Shown: positions 26,376-35,252 of the stretch, piece after piece
Numbering within the stretch: position 1 is the first letter of the stretch
Layout: each line of letters opens with the position of its first letter
Origin: Aquabacterium sp. A7-Y
GTDB lineage: Bacteria > Pseudomonadota > Gammaproteobacteria > Burkholderiales > Burkholderiaceae_C
Assembly: GCF_026153205.1 (NCBI RefSeq)
Contig: NZ_JAPFBW010000028.1
Location: forward strand, 28,182-92,181
Length of the DNA stretch: 64,000 nt
Direction: 5' to 3'
The notes under the pieces: model-generated
What the model was told of the DNA's origin: nothing
What the model saw: the letters and a program-made list of their open reading frames with translations, nothing else
Database searches by the model: none
Program-made: the position numbers and the translations under genes

Positions 26376-27821
26376 ATGCCGCAGTCCCTCAAGATCCTTT
26401 TCGTCACACCCGAATGCGCCCCCTGGGTGAAAACCGGCGGCCTCGGCGACGTCAGCGCGGCGCTGCCGCGCGCACTCGCCGAGCACGGCCACGACGTCAA
26501 GCTGCTGATGCCGGCCTATCCCGGCCTGCGCCAGCTGGCGCGCGATGCCGAGATCCTCGGTGCGCGACCCGGCGACGGCCCCTTCCCGCCGGCGCGCCTG
26601 CTGGGCGCCGGCCGGCACGGCGGCGTCGAGCTGCTGCTGCTCGACTGCCCGGGCTACTACGACCGCCCCGGCGGTCCGTATGACGACAGTGGCGGCGACA
26701 ACGCGCTGCGTTTCGGCCTGCTGTCCCGCGTCGCCGCCGAGCTGGGCTGCGACACCTCGCCGTGGCCCCACTGGCGGCCCGAGCTGCTGCATTGCAATGA
26801 CTGGCCGACCGGCCTGGCGCCTGCCTGGCTGCGCGTGCTGCCGGGCCGCACGGCGCGCAGCGTGATGACCATACACAACCTCGCCTTCCAGGGCCTGTTC
26901 CCGCTCGGACGGGCCCACGAGCTGGGGCTGCCCGGTGACTGGCTGGGCCCGCATGCGGTGGAGTACTGGGGGCAGATCTCTTTCCTCAAGGCCGGCATCA
27001 ACTTCTCGGACGCGGTGACCGCGGTGAGCCCGACCTATGCTCGCGAGATCCAGCAGGAAACCCACGGCTGCGGCTTCGACGGCATCCTGCGCGACCGCGC
27101 CGGGCGCTTGTGCGGCATCCTCAACGGCATCGACACCTCGGTCTGGGACCCGGCCGACGACCCCCACCTCGCCCAGGGCTACGACGCCGGTCGGCTGGAC
27201 GCCAAGGCCGTCAACAAGACGGCCTTGCAGCGCCGTCTCGGCCTGGCCGAGGCAGCGCATGCGCCGCTGTTCGGGCTGGTCAGCCGGCTGACCGAGCAGA
27301 AGGGCATCGACCTGGTGCTCGAGGTGCTGCCCTGGCTGCTCTCGCAGGGCGCCCAGCTGGCGGTACTGGGCCAGGGCGATCCGGTGCTGGAGCAGCGCCT
27401 GCAGGAGGCCGCTGCCGCACAGCCTCGGCAGGTGGCGGTGCAGATCGGTTTCGACGAGGCGCTGGCTCACCAGATCGAGGCCGGCTCGGACGCCTACCTG
27501 ATGCCCTCGCGCTTCGAGCCCTGCGGGCTCAACCAGATGTACAGCCAGGCCTACGGCACGCCACCGGTGGTGCGTGCCACCGGCGGCCTGGCCGACACGG
27601 TGGTCGACCAGTCGGCCGCGCCGGCGCGAGGCACCGGCTTCTGTTTCAGGGAGCCGTCGGCGCCAGCCTTTCAGGCCTGCCTGGAGCGCGTGCTGGACGC
27701 CTGGCACGAGCCCGCCGGCTGGCGGATGTTGCAGCAGCGCTGCATGGCGCAGCCCTTGGACTGGAGAGACAGGGCGCAGCAGTACGTCGACGTGTATCGC
27801 GAACTGCTGGCCACGAACTGA
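26376..27821 (+). CDS. glgA: Glycogen synthase, ADP-glucose dependent (GT5)
   Basis: A 481-residue glycosyltransferase that extends alpha-1,4-glucan from ADP-glucose. The ADP-glucose-binding KTGGLGD motif starts at Lys19; the N-terminal GT5 domain continues with HCNDWPTGL and TIHNLAFQG; the C-terminal domain shows SRLTEQKGIDLV and PSRFEPCGLNQMYSQAYGT, where the Glu of the E-x7-E motif lies. Length is normal. It starts 27 bases after the malQ-treY fusion and is the last gene of the operon; the convergent gene begins 18 bases on. Together with glgC it completes linear glucan synthesis; a branching enzyme (glgB) is not in this window. Confidence 0.95.
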   Translation: MPQSLKILFVTPECAPWVKTGGLGDVSAALPRALAEHGHDVKLLMPAYPGLRQLARDAEILGARPGDGPFPPARLLGAGRHGGVELLLLDCPGYYDRPGGPYDDSGGDNALRFGLLSRVAAELGCDTSPWPHWRPELLHCNDWPTGLAPAWLRVLPGRTARSVMTIHNLAFQGLFPLGRAHELGLPGDWLGPHAVEYWGQISFLKAGINFSDAVTAVSPTYAREIQQETHGCGFDGILRDRAGRLCGILNGIDTSVWDPADDPHLAQGYDAGRLDAKAVNKTALQRRLGLAEAAHAPLFGLVSRLTEQKGIDLVLEVLPWLLSQGAQLAVLGQGDPVLEQRLQEAAAAQPRQVAVQIGFDEALAHQIEAGSDAYLMPSRFEPCGLNQMYSQAYGTPPVVRATGGLADTVVDQSAAPARGTGFCFREPSAPAFQACLERVLDAWHEPAGWRMLQQRCMAQPLDWRDRAQQYVDVYRELLATN

Positions 27822-27839
27822 AGGAGATCAGGAGCGGGC

Positions 27840-28091
27840 TCAGGCTTGCGGGTCGGCGGCCGGGTGGGCGGTGTCGATCTCGATGTCGACCTCCGTCTCG
27901 GGCTCGGCATCGATGGCCTTGTCGAAGGCCGCCGCATCGCGCTGCTGCAGGTTGGCCAGCAGCGGCTTGTCCAGCGGACGGCAGACCCGCCGTTTCAGGC
28001 GGCCCAGGCGCTCGGAACTCTCGATCGCGCTGAACACGGCTTCGGGGTTCAGCATCAGGGCGAAGGGGTCGGCGGGCAGTTGGGTTTGCAT
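27840..28091 (-). CDS. Small conserved protein of unknown function
   Basis: An 83-residue soluble protein. The first 50 residues look conserved in style (ADPFALMLNPEAVFSAIE, then RLKRRVCRPLDKP), followed by an acidic tail. I believe short proteins with this start are common in Burkholderiales, but no function is known to me. The ATG at 28091 has AGGAG 8 bases upstream, better than the ATG ten codons earlier. It converges on glgA. Confidence 0.65.
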   Translation of the reverse strand: MQTQLPADPFALMLNPEAVFSAIESSERLGRLKRRVCRPLDKPLLANLQQRDAAAFDKAIDAEPETEVDIEIDTAHPAADPQA

Positions 28092-28203
28092 GACGGGTGC
28101 TCCTGGGTGGAGGGTGGGCATGCATCGAACTGTAGGCGTCCACGGCTCGGCGGGGTAGTCGGCCCCTCGCCAAACAGGGGTCGGAATCCGCCTGACAACT
28201 TCC

Positions 28204-28887
28204 CTACTTCGCTCCCGACGGTGTCGCTGTGTCGCGGCTTCCGGTGTTGTAGGTGCGCTCGTGGGCCTCGATCACCCGGGCCAGTTCTTCGCGCCCTACG
28301 CTGCGCGCGAAATCGGCCGCGCTCAGGCCTTTCTCGTTGCGCATGGTCGGGTCGGCCCCGGCGTCCAGCAGGGCCCGCGCGGCCTCCTCGGTGCCGTAGC
28401 GGGCCGCCATCATCAGCGGCGTGGTGTGGTTGGGCGATTGGGCATCGATGAAGGCGTGGTGCTCCAGCAGCAGCGCGATGACGGGCACTTTGCCACCGCT
28501 GGCCGCGTAGTGCAGCGGCGTCCAGCCCGGCTTGTTGACGTCCGCGTCGTGTGCGATCAGGCGCTCGCACCACGCCAGCTCCCCCTTGAGCGCGGCCATC
28601 ATCAGCGGCGACTCGCCCACGCCGTTCAGGCGGTTGACATCGATGCCCGGGTGCGACAACAGGGCTTCGGCCACCTTCGGCGAAGGCTCCTGCAAGGCCA
28701 GCAGCAGGCCGACCCGGCCTTCGGGATCGACCGTGTTGGGATCGAAACCCCGGTTCAGGAGCCGCACGATGCTGCGCGCGTCATTGCGCTTGATCGCCTG
28801 GAAATAATCTTCGTAGGAGCCCGCAGCAGCGCAGGAAACCCCAGTCGCCAGAACTACTTGCAGAACATTCTTGAGAAATCGCTTCAT
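28204..28887 (-). CDS. Exported ankyrin-repeat protein
   Basis: A 227-residue protein with a signal peptide (about 1-23, cleavage near CAAAG) and five or six ankyrin repeats (about 35-205). Clear repeat cores are SPLMMAALKGE, TPLHYAASGGKVPVIALLLEH and TPLMMAARYGTEEAARALLDAGAD. Ankyrin repeats bind other proteins; exported bacterial examples act in the periplasm, some protecting or assisting enzymes. The ATG at 28887 has AAAGGTG upstream. It follows tatD by 108 bases on the same strand. The partner is unknown. Confidence 0.85.
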   Translation of the reverse strand: MKRFLKNVLQVVLATGVSCAAAGSYEDYFQAIKRNDARSIVRLLNRGFDPNTVDPEGRVGLLLALQEPSPKVAEALLSHPGIDVNRLNGVGESPLMMAALKGELAWCERLIAHDADVNKPGWTPLHYAASGGKVPVIALLLEHHAFIDAQSPNHTTPLMMAARYGTEEAARALLDAGADPTMRNEKGLSAADFARSVGREELARVIEAHERTYNTGSRDTATPSGAK

Positions 28888-28995
28888 TTTTTGCACCTTT
28901 CCCTGCACGGTTGGAATACACCGAAAAATAAGGGCAAGATCAAGTGCTTAGGTTGGATTCTGAAAGAAGAACCCGAACTGCGCTCGCACGGCTTT

Positions 28996-29787
28996 TCACC
29001 CGGCCGCAGGTGTCGGCAGACCGAACAGGCGTTCGAAATTCCGGCTCGTCGCCTCCGCCACCGCCTCGACCGACAGGCCCTTGAGTTCGGCGATCTGCCG
29101 CGCGACAAAAGGCACGTAGGAGGGGTTGTTGGTCTTGCCCCGGTAGGGCGCCGGCGCCAGGTAGGGGCTGTCGGTCTCGATCAGGCAGCGCTCCAGCGGC
29201 ACCTGCCGCGCCACCTCACGCAGCTCGGCGGCGTTCTTGAAGGTGAGGATGCCTGAGAAGGAGATGTAGAAGCCGAGCGAGAGTGCCGCATCGGCCACCT
29301 GCTGGGTCTCGGTGAAACAGTGGAACACACCGCCCACCTGCCCCTGGCCCTCTTCGCGCAGGATCGCCACGGTGTCGTCGGAGGCCTGGCGGGTGTGGAT
29401 CACGAGCGGCTTGCCGAGGGCCCGGGCCGCCCGGATGTGGACCCGGAAGCGCTCGCGCTGCCACTCCATGTCGGCAAGGCTGCGGCCGTTGAGTCGGTAG
29501 TAGTCGAGGCCGGTCTCGCCGATGGCAACGACCTTGTCGCGCGACCCCAGTTCGATCAGGCCGTCCAGCGTGGGCTCCGCGACATCCTCGTTGTCCGGGT
29601 GCACGCCGGCGCTGGCCCAGAAGTTGTCGTAGCGCCGGGCCAGGGCATGCACCGCCTCGAACTCCTCCAGGGTGGTGCAGATGCACAGGGCCCGGTCGAC
29701 CTGGGCCGCCTGCATCGCGGTGCGGATGGCCTCGAGGTTCTCGGCCAGTTCGGGGAAGCTGAGGTGGCAGTGGGAGTCGACGAACAT
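28996..29787 (-). CDS. tatD: TatD-family metal-dependent deoxyribonuclease
   Basis: A 263-residue TIM-barrel hydrolase. Metal ligands are in place: HxH in DSHCHL (residues 4-9), Glu in IGETGLDYY, His in VIHTRQ, His in HCFTE and Asp in IETDSPYL. TatD proteins are 3'-5' exonucleases on single-stranded DNA/RNA and may act in oxidative DNA repair. The start is the ATG at 29787; the preceding in-frame ATG would add seven residues. Gene order pilZ-tatD is common, but here a strong minus-strand terminator separates the two, so tatD may need its own promoter or rely on readthrough. Confidence 0.93.
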   Translation of the reverse strand: MFVDSHCHLSFPELAENLEAIRTAMQAAQVDRALCICTTLEEFEAVHALARRYDNFWASAGVHPDNEDVAEPTLDGLIELGSRDKVVAIGETGLDYYRLNGRSLADMEWQRERFRVHIRAARALGKPLVIHTRQASDDTVAILREEGQGQVGGVFHCFTETQQVADAALSLGFYISFSGILTFKNAAELREVARQVPLERCLIETDSPYLAPAPYRGKTNNPSYVPFVARQIAELKGLSVEAVAEATSRNFERLFGLPTPAAG

Positions 29788-29805
29788 TGTGAGGAAAAGG
29801 CGGGG

Positions 29806-29845
29806 CAAAACAAAACAGGCGCCTAGCCTACACCGGCTGGCGCCT
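29806..29845 (-). terminator. Rho-independent terminator after pilZ
   Basis: On the minus strand a long stem (AGGCGCC-AGCC pairing with GGCT-A-GGCGCCT, one bulge) is followed by GTTTTGTTTTG. It closes the mltG-tmk-holB-pilZ operon and ends only 19 bases before the tatD start. Confidence 0.75.
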
Positions 29846-29868
29846 CGGACCCCCGGGCGGGGCGATGT

Positions 29869-30270
29869 TCAGAGCGTCTGGGTGGGTTTGGCCGACTGGA
29901 TCGCGGTGCCCAGCAGTTCCTCGATGCGCACCTTCAGCAGGCGCGACTTCTCGTCGCTGGGGAAACGCACGCCGACGCCCTGGGTGCGGCCGCCGGAGGC
30001 ATTGGCCGGGGTGATCCAGGCGACCTTGCCGGCCACCGGGTAGCGCTGCGGATCCTCGGGCAGCGACAGCAGCAGGTAGATGTCCTCGCCCAGCTTGTAG
30101 TCGCGGGTGGTCGGCACGAACAGCCCGCCGTCGGCGAACACCGAGATGTAGGCCGCGTAGAGCGCGCCCTTCTCGCGGAATACCAGCTGGATGACGCTCG
30201 GGCGTGCCGGCGCTCCGGCCGCGGCGGGAGCGCCGCCCGCAGGGGCGGGACGAAGGCTGGTTTCACTCAT
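29869..30270 (-). CDS. pilZ: PilZ-domain protein
   Basis: A 133-residue PilZ-domain protein. The gene order tmk-holB-pilZ-tatD matches that around the original pilZ of Pseudomonas, whose product is needed for type IV pilus assembly and twitching. The domain (about 25-125) has ISVFADGGLFVPTTR and GVGVRFP, but not the RxxxR plus D/NxSxxG motifs that bind cyclic di-GMP, again like the original PilZ. The N-terminal 22 residues are Ala/Pro/Gly-rich. Its ATG overlaps the holB stop by four bases, so translation is coupled. A role in pilus assembly is inferred from synteny. Confidence 0.88.
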   Translation of the reverse strand: MSETSLRPAPAGGAPAAAGAPARPSVIQLVFREKGALYAAYISVFADGGLFVPTTRDYKLGEDIYLLLSLPEDPQRYPVAGKVAWITPANASGGRTQGVGVRFPSDEKSRLLKVRIEELLGTAIQSAKPTQTL

Positions 30271-31265
30271 GCGGCGGAGTGTAAGGCGCGCCGCGCCTGC
30301 CCAACAAGCGCGTCCAGCATCAGCCCGGCGTTCCAGGCGTGCTCTTCGTGACGTGCTGCACGTCGCAGCTCGGCGCCCCAGGCCGTGAGGCCGGCAAGCC
30401 CCGCGCGCAGGCCTTTGAAGGATGCGGCCGGAAAATAGCGCGGCTGCGCCCCCACGGTGACGCACAAGGCGTCGTGGCAGACCTTCTGCAAGGTCTCCAC
30501 GGCCAGCGGCACCGGCCAGCCCGACAGCGCGGCGGCCTCGCCGGCCGCCAGGCGCCCCGGCAGTTCCTGCCAGGCCGCCGCGTTCAGCCCCTGCCGGACC
30601 AGCTGCTGCGCCGCCAGCGGGTACTGCCCGGCGGCCGCCAGCAGCACGTCGGCGCCGGCCAGCCCTTGCGCCTGCAGCCACTCGCGCGCCATCGCCTCGG
30701 CGGGCGGCGCCAGGCGCATCAGCTGGCAGCGACTGCGGATGGTCGGCAGCAAGGCCTCGATGGCTTCGCTGCTGAGGACAAAACGGGCCTGCCCGGGCGG
30801 CTCCTCCAGGGTCTTCAGCAAGGTGTTGGCCGAGATCGTGTTCATGCGCTCGGCCGGGTGCACCAGCACCACCTTGGCCACCCCGCGCGAGGAGGTCTGC
30901 TGGGCGAACTCCACCGCGCGCCGCAGCGCCTCGACCTTGATCTCCTTGCTGGGCTTGGCCTTGCTCGCCTTGGCCTTGGCCGTCTCGACCTCCGCGTCGC
31001 CGAGCGACCAGCCCAGCTCTTCCTGCAGCGCCTCGGGCAGCAACACCAGCAAGTCGGGATGGGTGCGCGCCTGCACCAGCTTGCAACTGCTGCACTCGCC
31101 GCAAGGCTGGCGCGGCGCCTTGGGTGGCGCCTCGCACAGCCAGGCCTGGGCCAAGGCCAACGCCAGCTCGAACTGGCCGATGCCCGGAGGGCCGGCCAGC
31201 AGCACCGCATGGCCGCGCTGCGAGGCCAGCAGCTCGCGCAGGGGCGCCTCGAACCAGGGCAGCAT
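30267..31265 (-). CDS. holB: DNA polymerase III, delta' subunit
   Basis: A 332-residue clamp-loader subunit. The N-terminal AAA+ domain has a degenerate P-loop, GPPGIGQFE, with Gln in place of the catalytic Lys, as expected for delta', which does not hydrolyse ATP. The zinc module follows with CGECSSC. Conserved NTLLKTLEEPP (sensor 1/SRC region) is present and SRC occurs as RSRCQ. An Ala-Lys-rich insert of about 15 residues (AKAKASKAKPSK) lies between zinc module and SRC. The start overlaps the tmk stop (TGATG), and the stop overlaps pilZ. Confidence 0.94.
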   Translation of the reverse strand: MLPWFEAPLRELLASQRGHAVLLAGPPGIGQFELALALAQAWLCEAPPKAPRQPCGECSSCKLVQARTHPDLLVLLPEALQEELGWSLGDAEVETAKAKASKAKPSKEIKVEALRRAVEFAQQTSSRGVAKVVLVHPAERMNTISANTLLKTLEEPPGQARFVLSSEAIEALLPTIRSRCQLMRLAPPAEAMAREWLQAQGLAGADVLLAAAGQYPLAAQQLVRQGLNAAAWQELPGRLAAGEAAALSGWPVPLAVETLQKVCHDALCVTVGAQPRYFPAASFKGLRAGLAGLTAWGAELRRAARHEEHAWNAGLMLDALVGQARRALHSAA

Positions 31266-31876
31266 CACCAACCTCGCCGCACCAGGGCGGCCTCCAGCTG
31301 GGCCGCGACGCCGGCGCGGTCGAGCGCGGCGTCGAGGCGGACAAAACGATGCGGGTCCGCGTCGGCGCGGGCGCGGTAGCCGTCGGCAACGCGGCGGAAG
31401 AACTCGCTCGGCTGCTGCTCGAAGCGGTCCGGCACACGGGCTCCCGCCAGACGCTCGGCCGCCACCTCCGGCGGCAGGTCGAACCACAGCGTCAGGTCGG
31501 GCTGGCGGCCCTGCTGCACCCAGCCCTCGAGCTCGGCCAGCACGCCGGCATCGAAACCGCGGCCGGCCCCCTGGTAGGCGAAGGTGGCGTCGGTGAAGCG
31601 GTCGCACAGGACCACCTGGCCGCGCGCCAGGGCCGGCTCGATGACCTGCTGCAGGTGGTCGCGGCGGGCGGCGAAGATCAGGAGGACCTCGGTCAGCGGG
31701 TCCATCGGCTGGTGCAGCACCAGCTCGCGCAGGCTCTCGGCCAGCGGGGTGCCACCGGGCTCGCGGGTCAGCACGACGTCGCGGCCGGCGGCGCGCAGCC
31801 GTGCCGCGAGCGTCTCGATGTGGGTGGACTTGCCGGCGCCGTCTATGCCCTCGAAGGTGATGAAAAAGCCGCTCAT
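31265..31876 (-). CDS. tmk: Thymidylate kinase
   Basis: A 203-residue dTMP kinase producing dTDP for DNA synthesis. P-loop [11 protein letters not shown] (residues 8-18), the DR(Y/F) motif as [17 protein letters not shown], and the LTREPGG segment for dTMP binding are all present. The P-loop and LID arrangement is of the E. coli type. Length is normal. It follows mltG by 51 bases and overlaps holB, a conserved cluster in beta- and gammaproteobacteria. Confidence 0.96.
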   Translation of the reverse strand: MSGFFITFEGIDGAGKSTHIETLAARLRAAGRDVVLTREPGGTPLAESLRELVLHQPMDPLTEVLLIFAARRDHLQQVIEPALARGQVVLCDRFTDATFAYQGAGRGFDAGVLAELEGWVQQGRQPDLTLWFDLPPEVAAERLAGARVPDRFEQQPSEFFRRVADGYRARADADPHRFVRLDAALDRAGVAAQLEAALVRRGW

Positions 31877-31927
31877 GGCGTCGCGCTACTGCTCGGGTTG
31901 TTGTGCTGGAACTGCGAGAGACAACCG

Positions 31928-32932
31928 TCAGCGCTTGCGCTGGAACTGGTCGACCGCCCGATTATGCGCGGGCAGGTCGTCGCTGAAGACGCTGCTGCCG
32001 TCGCCGCGGGCGACGAAATACAGCGCCTTGGTGTCGGCCGGTTGCACGGCCGCGAGCAAAGAGGCCTTGCCGGGCATCGCGATCGGCGTCGGCGGCAGGC
32101 CGCCGCGGAGATAGGTGTTGTAGGGCGTGTCGGCCTGCAGGTCGCGCTTGCGCAGGTTGCCGTCGAAGCGCTCGCCCAGGCCGTAGATCACCGTCGGGTC
32201 GGTCTGCAGCGGCATGCCGGTGCGCAGGCGGTTGTTGAACACCCCGCTGACCATCGCGCGGTCGGTCGACAGCCCGGTCTCCTTCTCGACGATGGAGGCC
32301 AGGATCAGCGCCTCGTCGGGCGTTTTCACGCTGGCTCGGGGCCCGCGCGCACCCCAGGCCTCGGCGAGCTTGCGCTCCATCGCGCGGTAGGCCCGCTGCA
32401 TCACCGCCATGTCGCTGCTGCCCTTGCTGTAGGCATAGGTGTCGGGGAAAAACCGGCCCTCCGGGTGGCGCTCGGGCGCGCCCAGCGCGGCCATGATCTC
32501 GGCATCGCTGAGGGTCGCGGTGGTGGGCTTGAGGCCCGGCGCACGCGCGAGTTCGGCGCGGAACTGGCGGAAGGTCCAGCCCTCGATCAGCTTGACCGTC
32601 GCGAGCGTCTCGTCGCCCCGCACCATCTTGCGCAGCAGCTCGCGCGGTGTCGTGCCCGGCCCGATCTCGTAGCTGCCGGCGCGGATGCTGCGCGACTGCC
32701 CCGACCAGCGGAACCACTCATACAGCGCCAGCGCCGGCGTCTGCACGCCGGCCGCGACCCAGCCTTCGGCGATCTGGCGTGGTTTCATGCCGCTCTCGAC
32801 GGAAAACTCGACCGAGGGCGAGGACAGGGGCAGCGGCTCGTGCAGCCACCACAGCGCGGCCCCGCCGACAAGCGCGGTGAGCAGCACCGCGAGCAGCAGG
32901 AGGACGCCCAGCAGGCGTTTCAGCAGACGCAT
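31928..32932 (-). CDS. mltG: Endolytic murein transglycosylase MltG
   Basis: A 334-residue inner-membrane protein with one N-terminal membrane helix (about 8-29) and a periplasmic YceG domain. It cuts nascent glycan strands and is thought to set chain length. The catalytic motif ASIVEKETG carries Glu218, the same position as the characterised E. coli residue; DPTVIYG, NTYLRGGLPPTPI are conserved. A LysM-like subdomain precedes the catalytic part. It heads the operon with tmk, holB and pilZ and is divergent from ygfZ, 83 bases away. Confidence 0.94.
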   Translation of the reverse strand: MRLLKRLLGVLLLLAVLLTALVGGAALWWLHEPLPLSSPSVEFSVESGMKPRQIAEGWVAAGVQTPALALYEWFRWSGQSRSIRAGSYEIGPGTTPRELLRKMVRGDETLATVKLIEGWTFRQFRAELARAPGLKPTTATLSDAEIMAALGAPERHPEGRFFPDTYAYSKGSSDMAVMQRAYRAMERKLAEAWGARGPRASVKTPDEALILASIVEKETGLSTDRAMVSGVFNNRLRTGMPLQTDPTVIYGLGERFDGNLRKRDLQADTPYNTYLRGGLPPTPIAMPGKASLLAAVQPADTKALYFVARGDGSSVFSDDLPAHNRAVDQFQRKR

Positions 32933-33015
32933 GGCAGTGGATCCGGTGGGAGGGCGGAAGGCCGAGAGGTGACCCTGGCCTTATCCGGTGAACGGGGGCT
33001 GATCATAATGGAGGC

Positions 33016-33987
33016 ATGAATACCGATAGCTCCATCCAGACCTCCGAAACGCCCGTCGAGGGTGCTGCCGTCTTGAGCCACTGGGGACTCATCGCGGTGG
33101 ACGGCGCGGACGCCGCGTCTTTCCTGCACAGCCAGCTGACCCAGGATTTCGCGCTGCTCGGACCGGCCGAGGCGAGGCTGGCGGGCCTGTGTTCGCCCAA
33201 GGGCCGGCTGATGTTCAGTTTTGTCGGCTGGAAGGAGTCGGCCGAGCGGGTGCTGCTGGCCCTGCCCAGGGAGCAACTGCCGGCAGCGCAGAAGCGGCTG
33301 TCGATGTTCGTCCTGCGCGCCAAGGCCAAGCTCAGCGACGCGACCGCGACGCGGCAGCTGCTGGGTCTGGCCGGCGCGGCCGCGCGTGACTGGCTGGGCG
33401 AGCGTGCCCCGGCCGCGGTCTGGGGCCGCCATGCCGACGCCGACACCAGCATCGTGCGCCTGCCCGACGCGGCCGGCCAGCCTCGCTACCTGTGGGTGCA
33501 GCCGGCCGACGCCGGGTCGGCTGCGGAGCAGGCCCTGCCCGCGCTGCCGCTGGCGAGCTGGCAGTGGCTGGAGGTGCAAAGCGGGGTGCCGACCATCCTG
33601 CCCGCGACGATGGAGCAGTTCGTGCCGCAGATGGTCAACCTCGAAGCGGTCGGCGGCGTGAGCTTCAAGAAAGGCTGCTACCCGGGCCAGGAAGTGGTGG
33701 CGCGCAGCCAGTACCGCGGCACGCTCAAGCGCCGCGGCTTCCTGCTGCGTGCCGGCGTGCCGGCCGAGCCCGGCCAGGAGATCTTCCACAGCGCCGACCC
33801 CGGCCAGCCGGCCGGTCTGGTGGCCAACGCCGCCGCGGTGCCGGCGGGCCGCGGCGAGCCGGCCTGGGACCTGTTCGCCGAGCTCAAGCTGGCGGCGGCC
33901 GAAGCGGGCAGCCTGCACCTGGGCAGCGCCGACGGCCCGCCGCTGACCCTGCTGCCCCTGCCCTACAGCCTGCCCACCGAAAGCTGA
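33016..33987 (+). CDS. ygfZ: Folate-dependent Fe-S cluster protein YgfZ
   Basis: A 323-residue protein of the YgfZ/GcvT family, which uses tetrahydrofolate and helps maintain certain iron-sulfur enzymes. The signature K-G-C-Y-x-G-Q-E is present as FKKGCYPGQEVVAR (about 217-230), with the Cys known to be important. The first half has LHSQLTQDF and CSPKGRLMF. GGAGG precedes the ATG at 33016. Divergent from mltG, as is common in Burkholderiales. Confidence 0.93.
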   Translation: MNTDSSIQTSETPVEGAAVLSHWGLIAVDGADAASFLHSQLTQDFALLGPAEARLAGLCSPKGRLMFSFVGWKESAERVLLALPREQLPAAQKRLSMFVLRAKAKLSDATATRQLLGLAGAAARDWLGERAPAAVWGRHADADTSIVRLPDAAGQPRYLWVQPADAGSAAEQALPALPLASWQWLEVQSGVPTILPATMEQFVPQMVNLEAVGGVSFKKGCYPGQEVVARSQYRGTLKRRGFLLRAGVPAEPGQEIFHSADPGQPAGLVANAAAVPAGRGEPAWDLFAELKLAAAEAGSLHLGSADGPPLTLLPLPYSLPTES

Positions 33988-34056
33988 GCCGGGCGTGACT
34001 TCCTCCCCCCCGGCGGCCTCGCCGGCTCCGCATTAGTTCACGTCCGGGCTCCCGAG

Positions 34057-34347
34057 GTGCGCCGCCTTTTCATCTACTATCGAATCGCCTCCGCCGACGC
34101 CGCCCTAGCGCTGCGTGCGGCCGGGGCGATGCAAGACGCGCTGCGCGCGCGCCATCCCGGCCTGCAGGCCGAGCTGTGGCGCCGCCCTCAAGAGAAAGAC
34201 GGCGTGCAGACCTGGATGGAGATTTATATGCAGGCAGAGGGAGTGGGCCCGGTGCTGGAGGCGGAGATCGCCGCGGCGGCAGAGGCGCTGTCGCCCTGGC
34301 TGCAGGGGCCGCGGCACACGGAGGTGTTCGTGCCATGTGCCTGGTAG
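34057..34347 (+). CDS. DUF4936 family protein
   Basis: A 96-residue protein starting LFIYYRI and ending HTEVFVPCAW, with an alternating helix-strand pattern like a ferredoxin-like fold; matches the DUF4936 family found next to NRDE/TANGO2 genes in betaproteobacteria. No function is known. The start is a GTG at 34057; no in-frame ATG fits. Its last 13 bases overlap the next gene, indicating translational coupling and a shared role. Confidence 0.78.
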   Translation: MRRLFIYYRIASADAALALRAAGAMQDALRARHPGLQAELWRRPQEKDGVQTWMEIYMQAEGVGPVLEAEIAAAAEALSPWLQGPRHTEVFVPCAW

Positions 34348-35240
34348 CCTTCGCTGTCGACGCGAGCCGGCGCTTCCCGCTGGTGGTGGCGTCCAACCGT
34401 GACGAGTACTTCGACCGGCCGGCCGCACGGCTGGCCTGGTGGACGCCCACCGGCGGCGGCCCCGAGATCCTGGGCGGCCGCGACCTCAAGGGCGGCGGCA
34501 CCTGGATGGGCCTGACCCAGCAGGGCCGCTTCGCGCTCGTGACCAATGTGCGCAACCCCTCCGACCTCGACCCCGGCGCCCCTTCGCGCGGCGAGATCGT
34601 GCCGCTGTGGCTGCGGGGTGACCTGCCGATGGATCGCTACTGGATGCAGGTGGGCCTGTCCGGCTACAACGGCTTCAACGTGCTGGCGGCCGACTTCCGG
34701 CAGGGCGAGTGTTTCTGGGGTTCCAACCGGGAGCGTTTTCCAAAGCGCCTGGAGCGCGGCGTCTACGGCCTGTCCAATGCTTCGCTGGACACCCCCTGGC
34801 CCAAGGTCGAGCGGCTCAAGCAGCACATGCGCTCCGCGCTGCGCGAGGCCGAGACGGCCGATGCGCTGGCCGAGCGGCTCTTCGAGGCGCTGGGCGACCG
34901 CACCGAGATCGCCGACGAGTTCCTGCCCCACACGGGCGTGTCGGTCGAGTGGGAACGCTGGCTGTCGCCGGCCTTCATCCGCACGCCGGACGGCCGTTAC
35001 GGCACACGCTGCTCCACCGTGGTCATCACCGAGCGGATCCGACGCCGGCTGGTCACCCACGTCATCGAGCGCAGCTTCACCGCGGCCAAGGGGCCGGGCG
35101 TGGCCCTGCTGCGGCGCTCGATGCTCAAGCACTGGCCGCCGCTGGCGAATGGCCGGGAGGAAACCGCCGCGGCCAGCGTGATGGTGTCCGGCCCGGCCGC
35201 GGCCCATGCCACCGCTGCAAGGGCGACGAAGCCGGCTTGA
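34335..35240 (+). CDS. NRDE/TANGO2-family protein
   Basis: A 301-residue protein starting MCLVAFA with the name-giving NRDE motif (ASNRDEYFDRP, about 20-30), GGRDLKGGGTWMG and GLSNASLDTPWPKV, all typical of the NRDE (DUF833)/TANGO2 family. The N-terminal Cys2 after Met suggests an N-terminal nucleophile fold. Eukaryotic TANGO2 is implicated in heme or lipid handling; bacterial members have been linked to heme trafficking. The start ATG at 34335 lies inside the end of the DUF4936 gene. It ends 12 bases before the stop of the convergent fusion gene. Confidence 0.88.
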   Translation: MCLVAFAVDASRRFPLVVASNRDEYFDRPAARLAWWTPTGGGPEILGGRDLKGGGTWMGLTQQGRFALVTNVRNPSDLDPGAPSRGEIVPLWLRGDLPMDRYWMQVGLSGYNGFNVLAADFRQGECFWGSNRERFPKRLERGVYGLSNASLDTPWPKVERLKQHMRSALREAETADALAERLFEALGDRTEIADEFLPHTGVSVEWERWLSPAFIRTPDGRYGTRCSTVVITERIRRRLVTHVIERSFTAAKGPGVALLRRSMLKHWPPLANGREETAAASVMVSGPAAAHATAARATKPA

Positions 35241-35252
35241 AACCGCCTCCCG

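Noticed and set aside
29869..30270. c-di-GMP receptor role for PilZ
   Set aside because: RxxxR and D/NxSxxG motifs are missing, as in the original PilZ; pilus assembly role is more likely.
30267..31265. P-loop Lys to Gln in HolB as a defect
   Set aside because: Delta' subunits normally have a non-functional P-loop, so this is expected.
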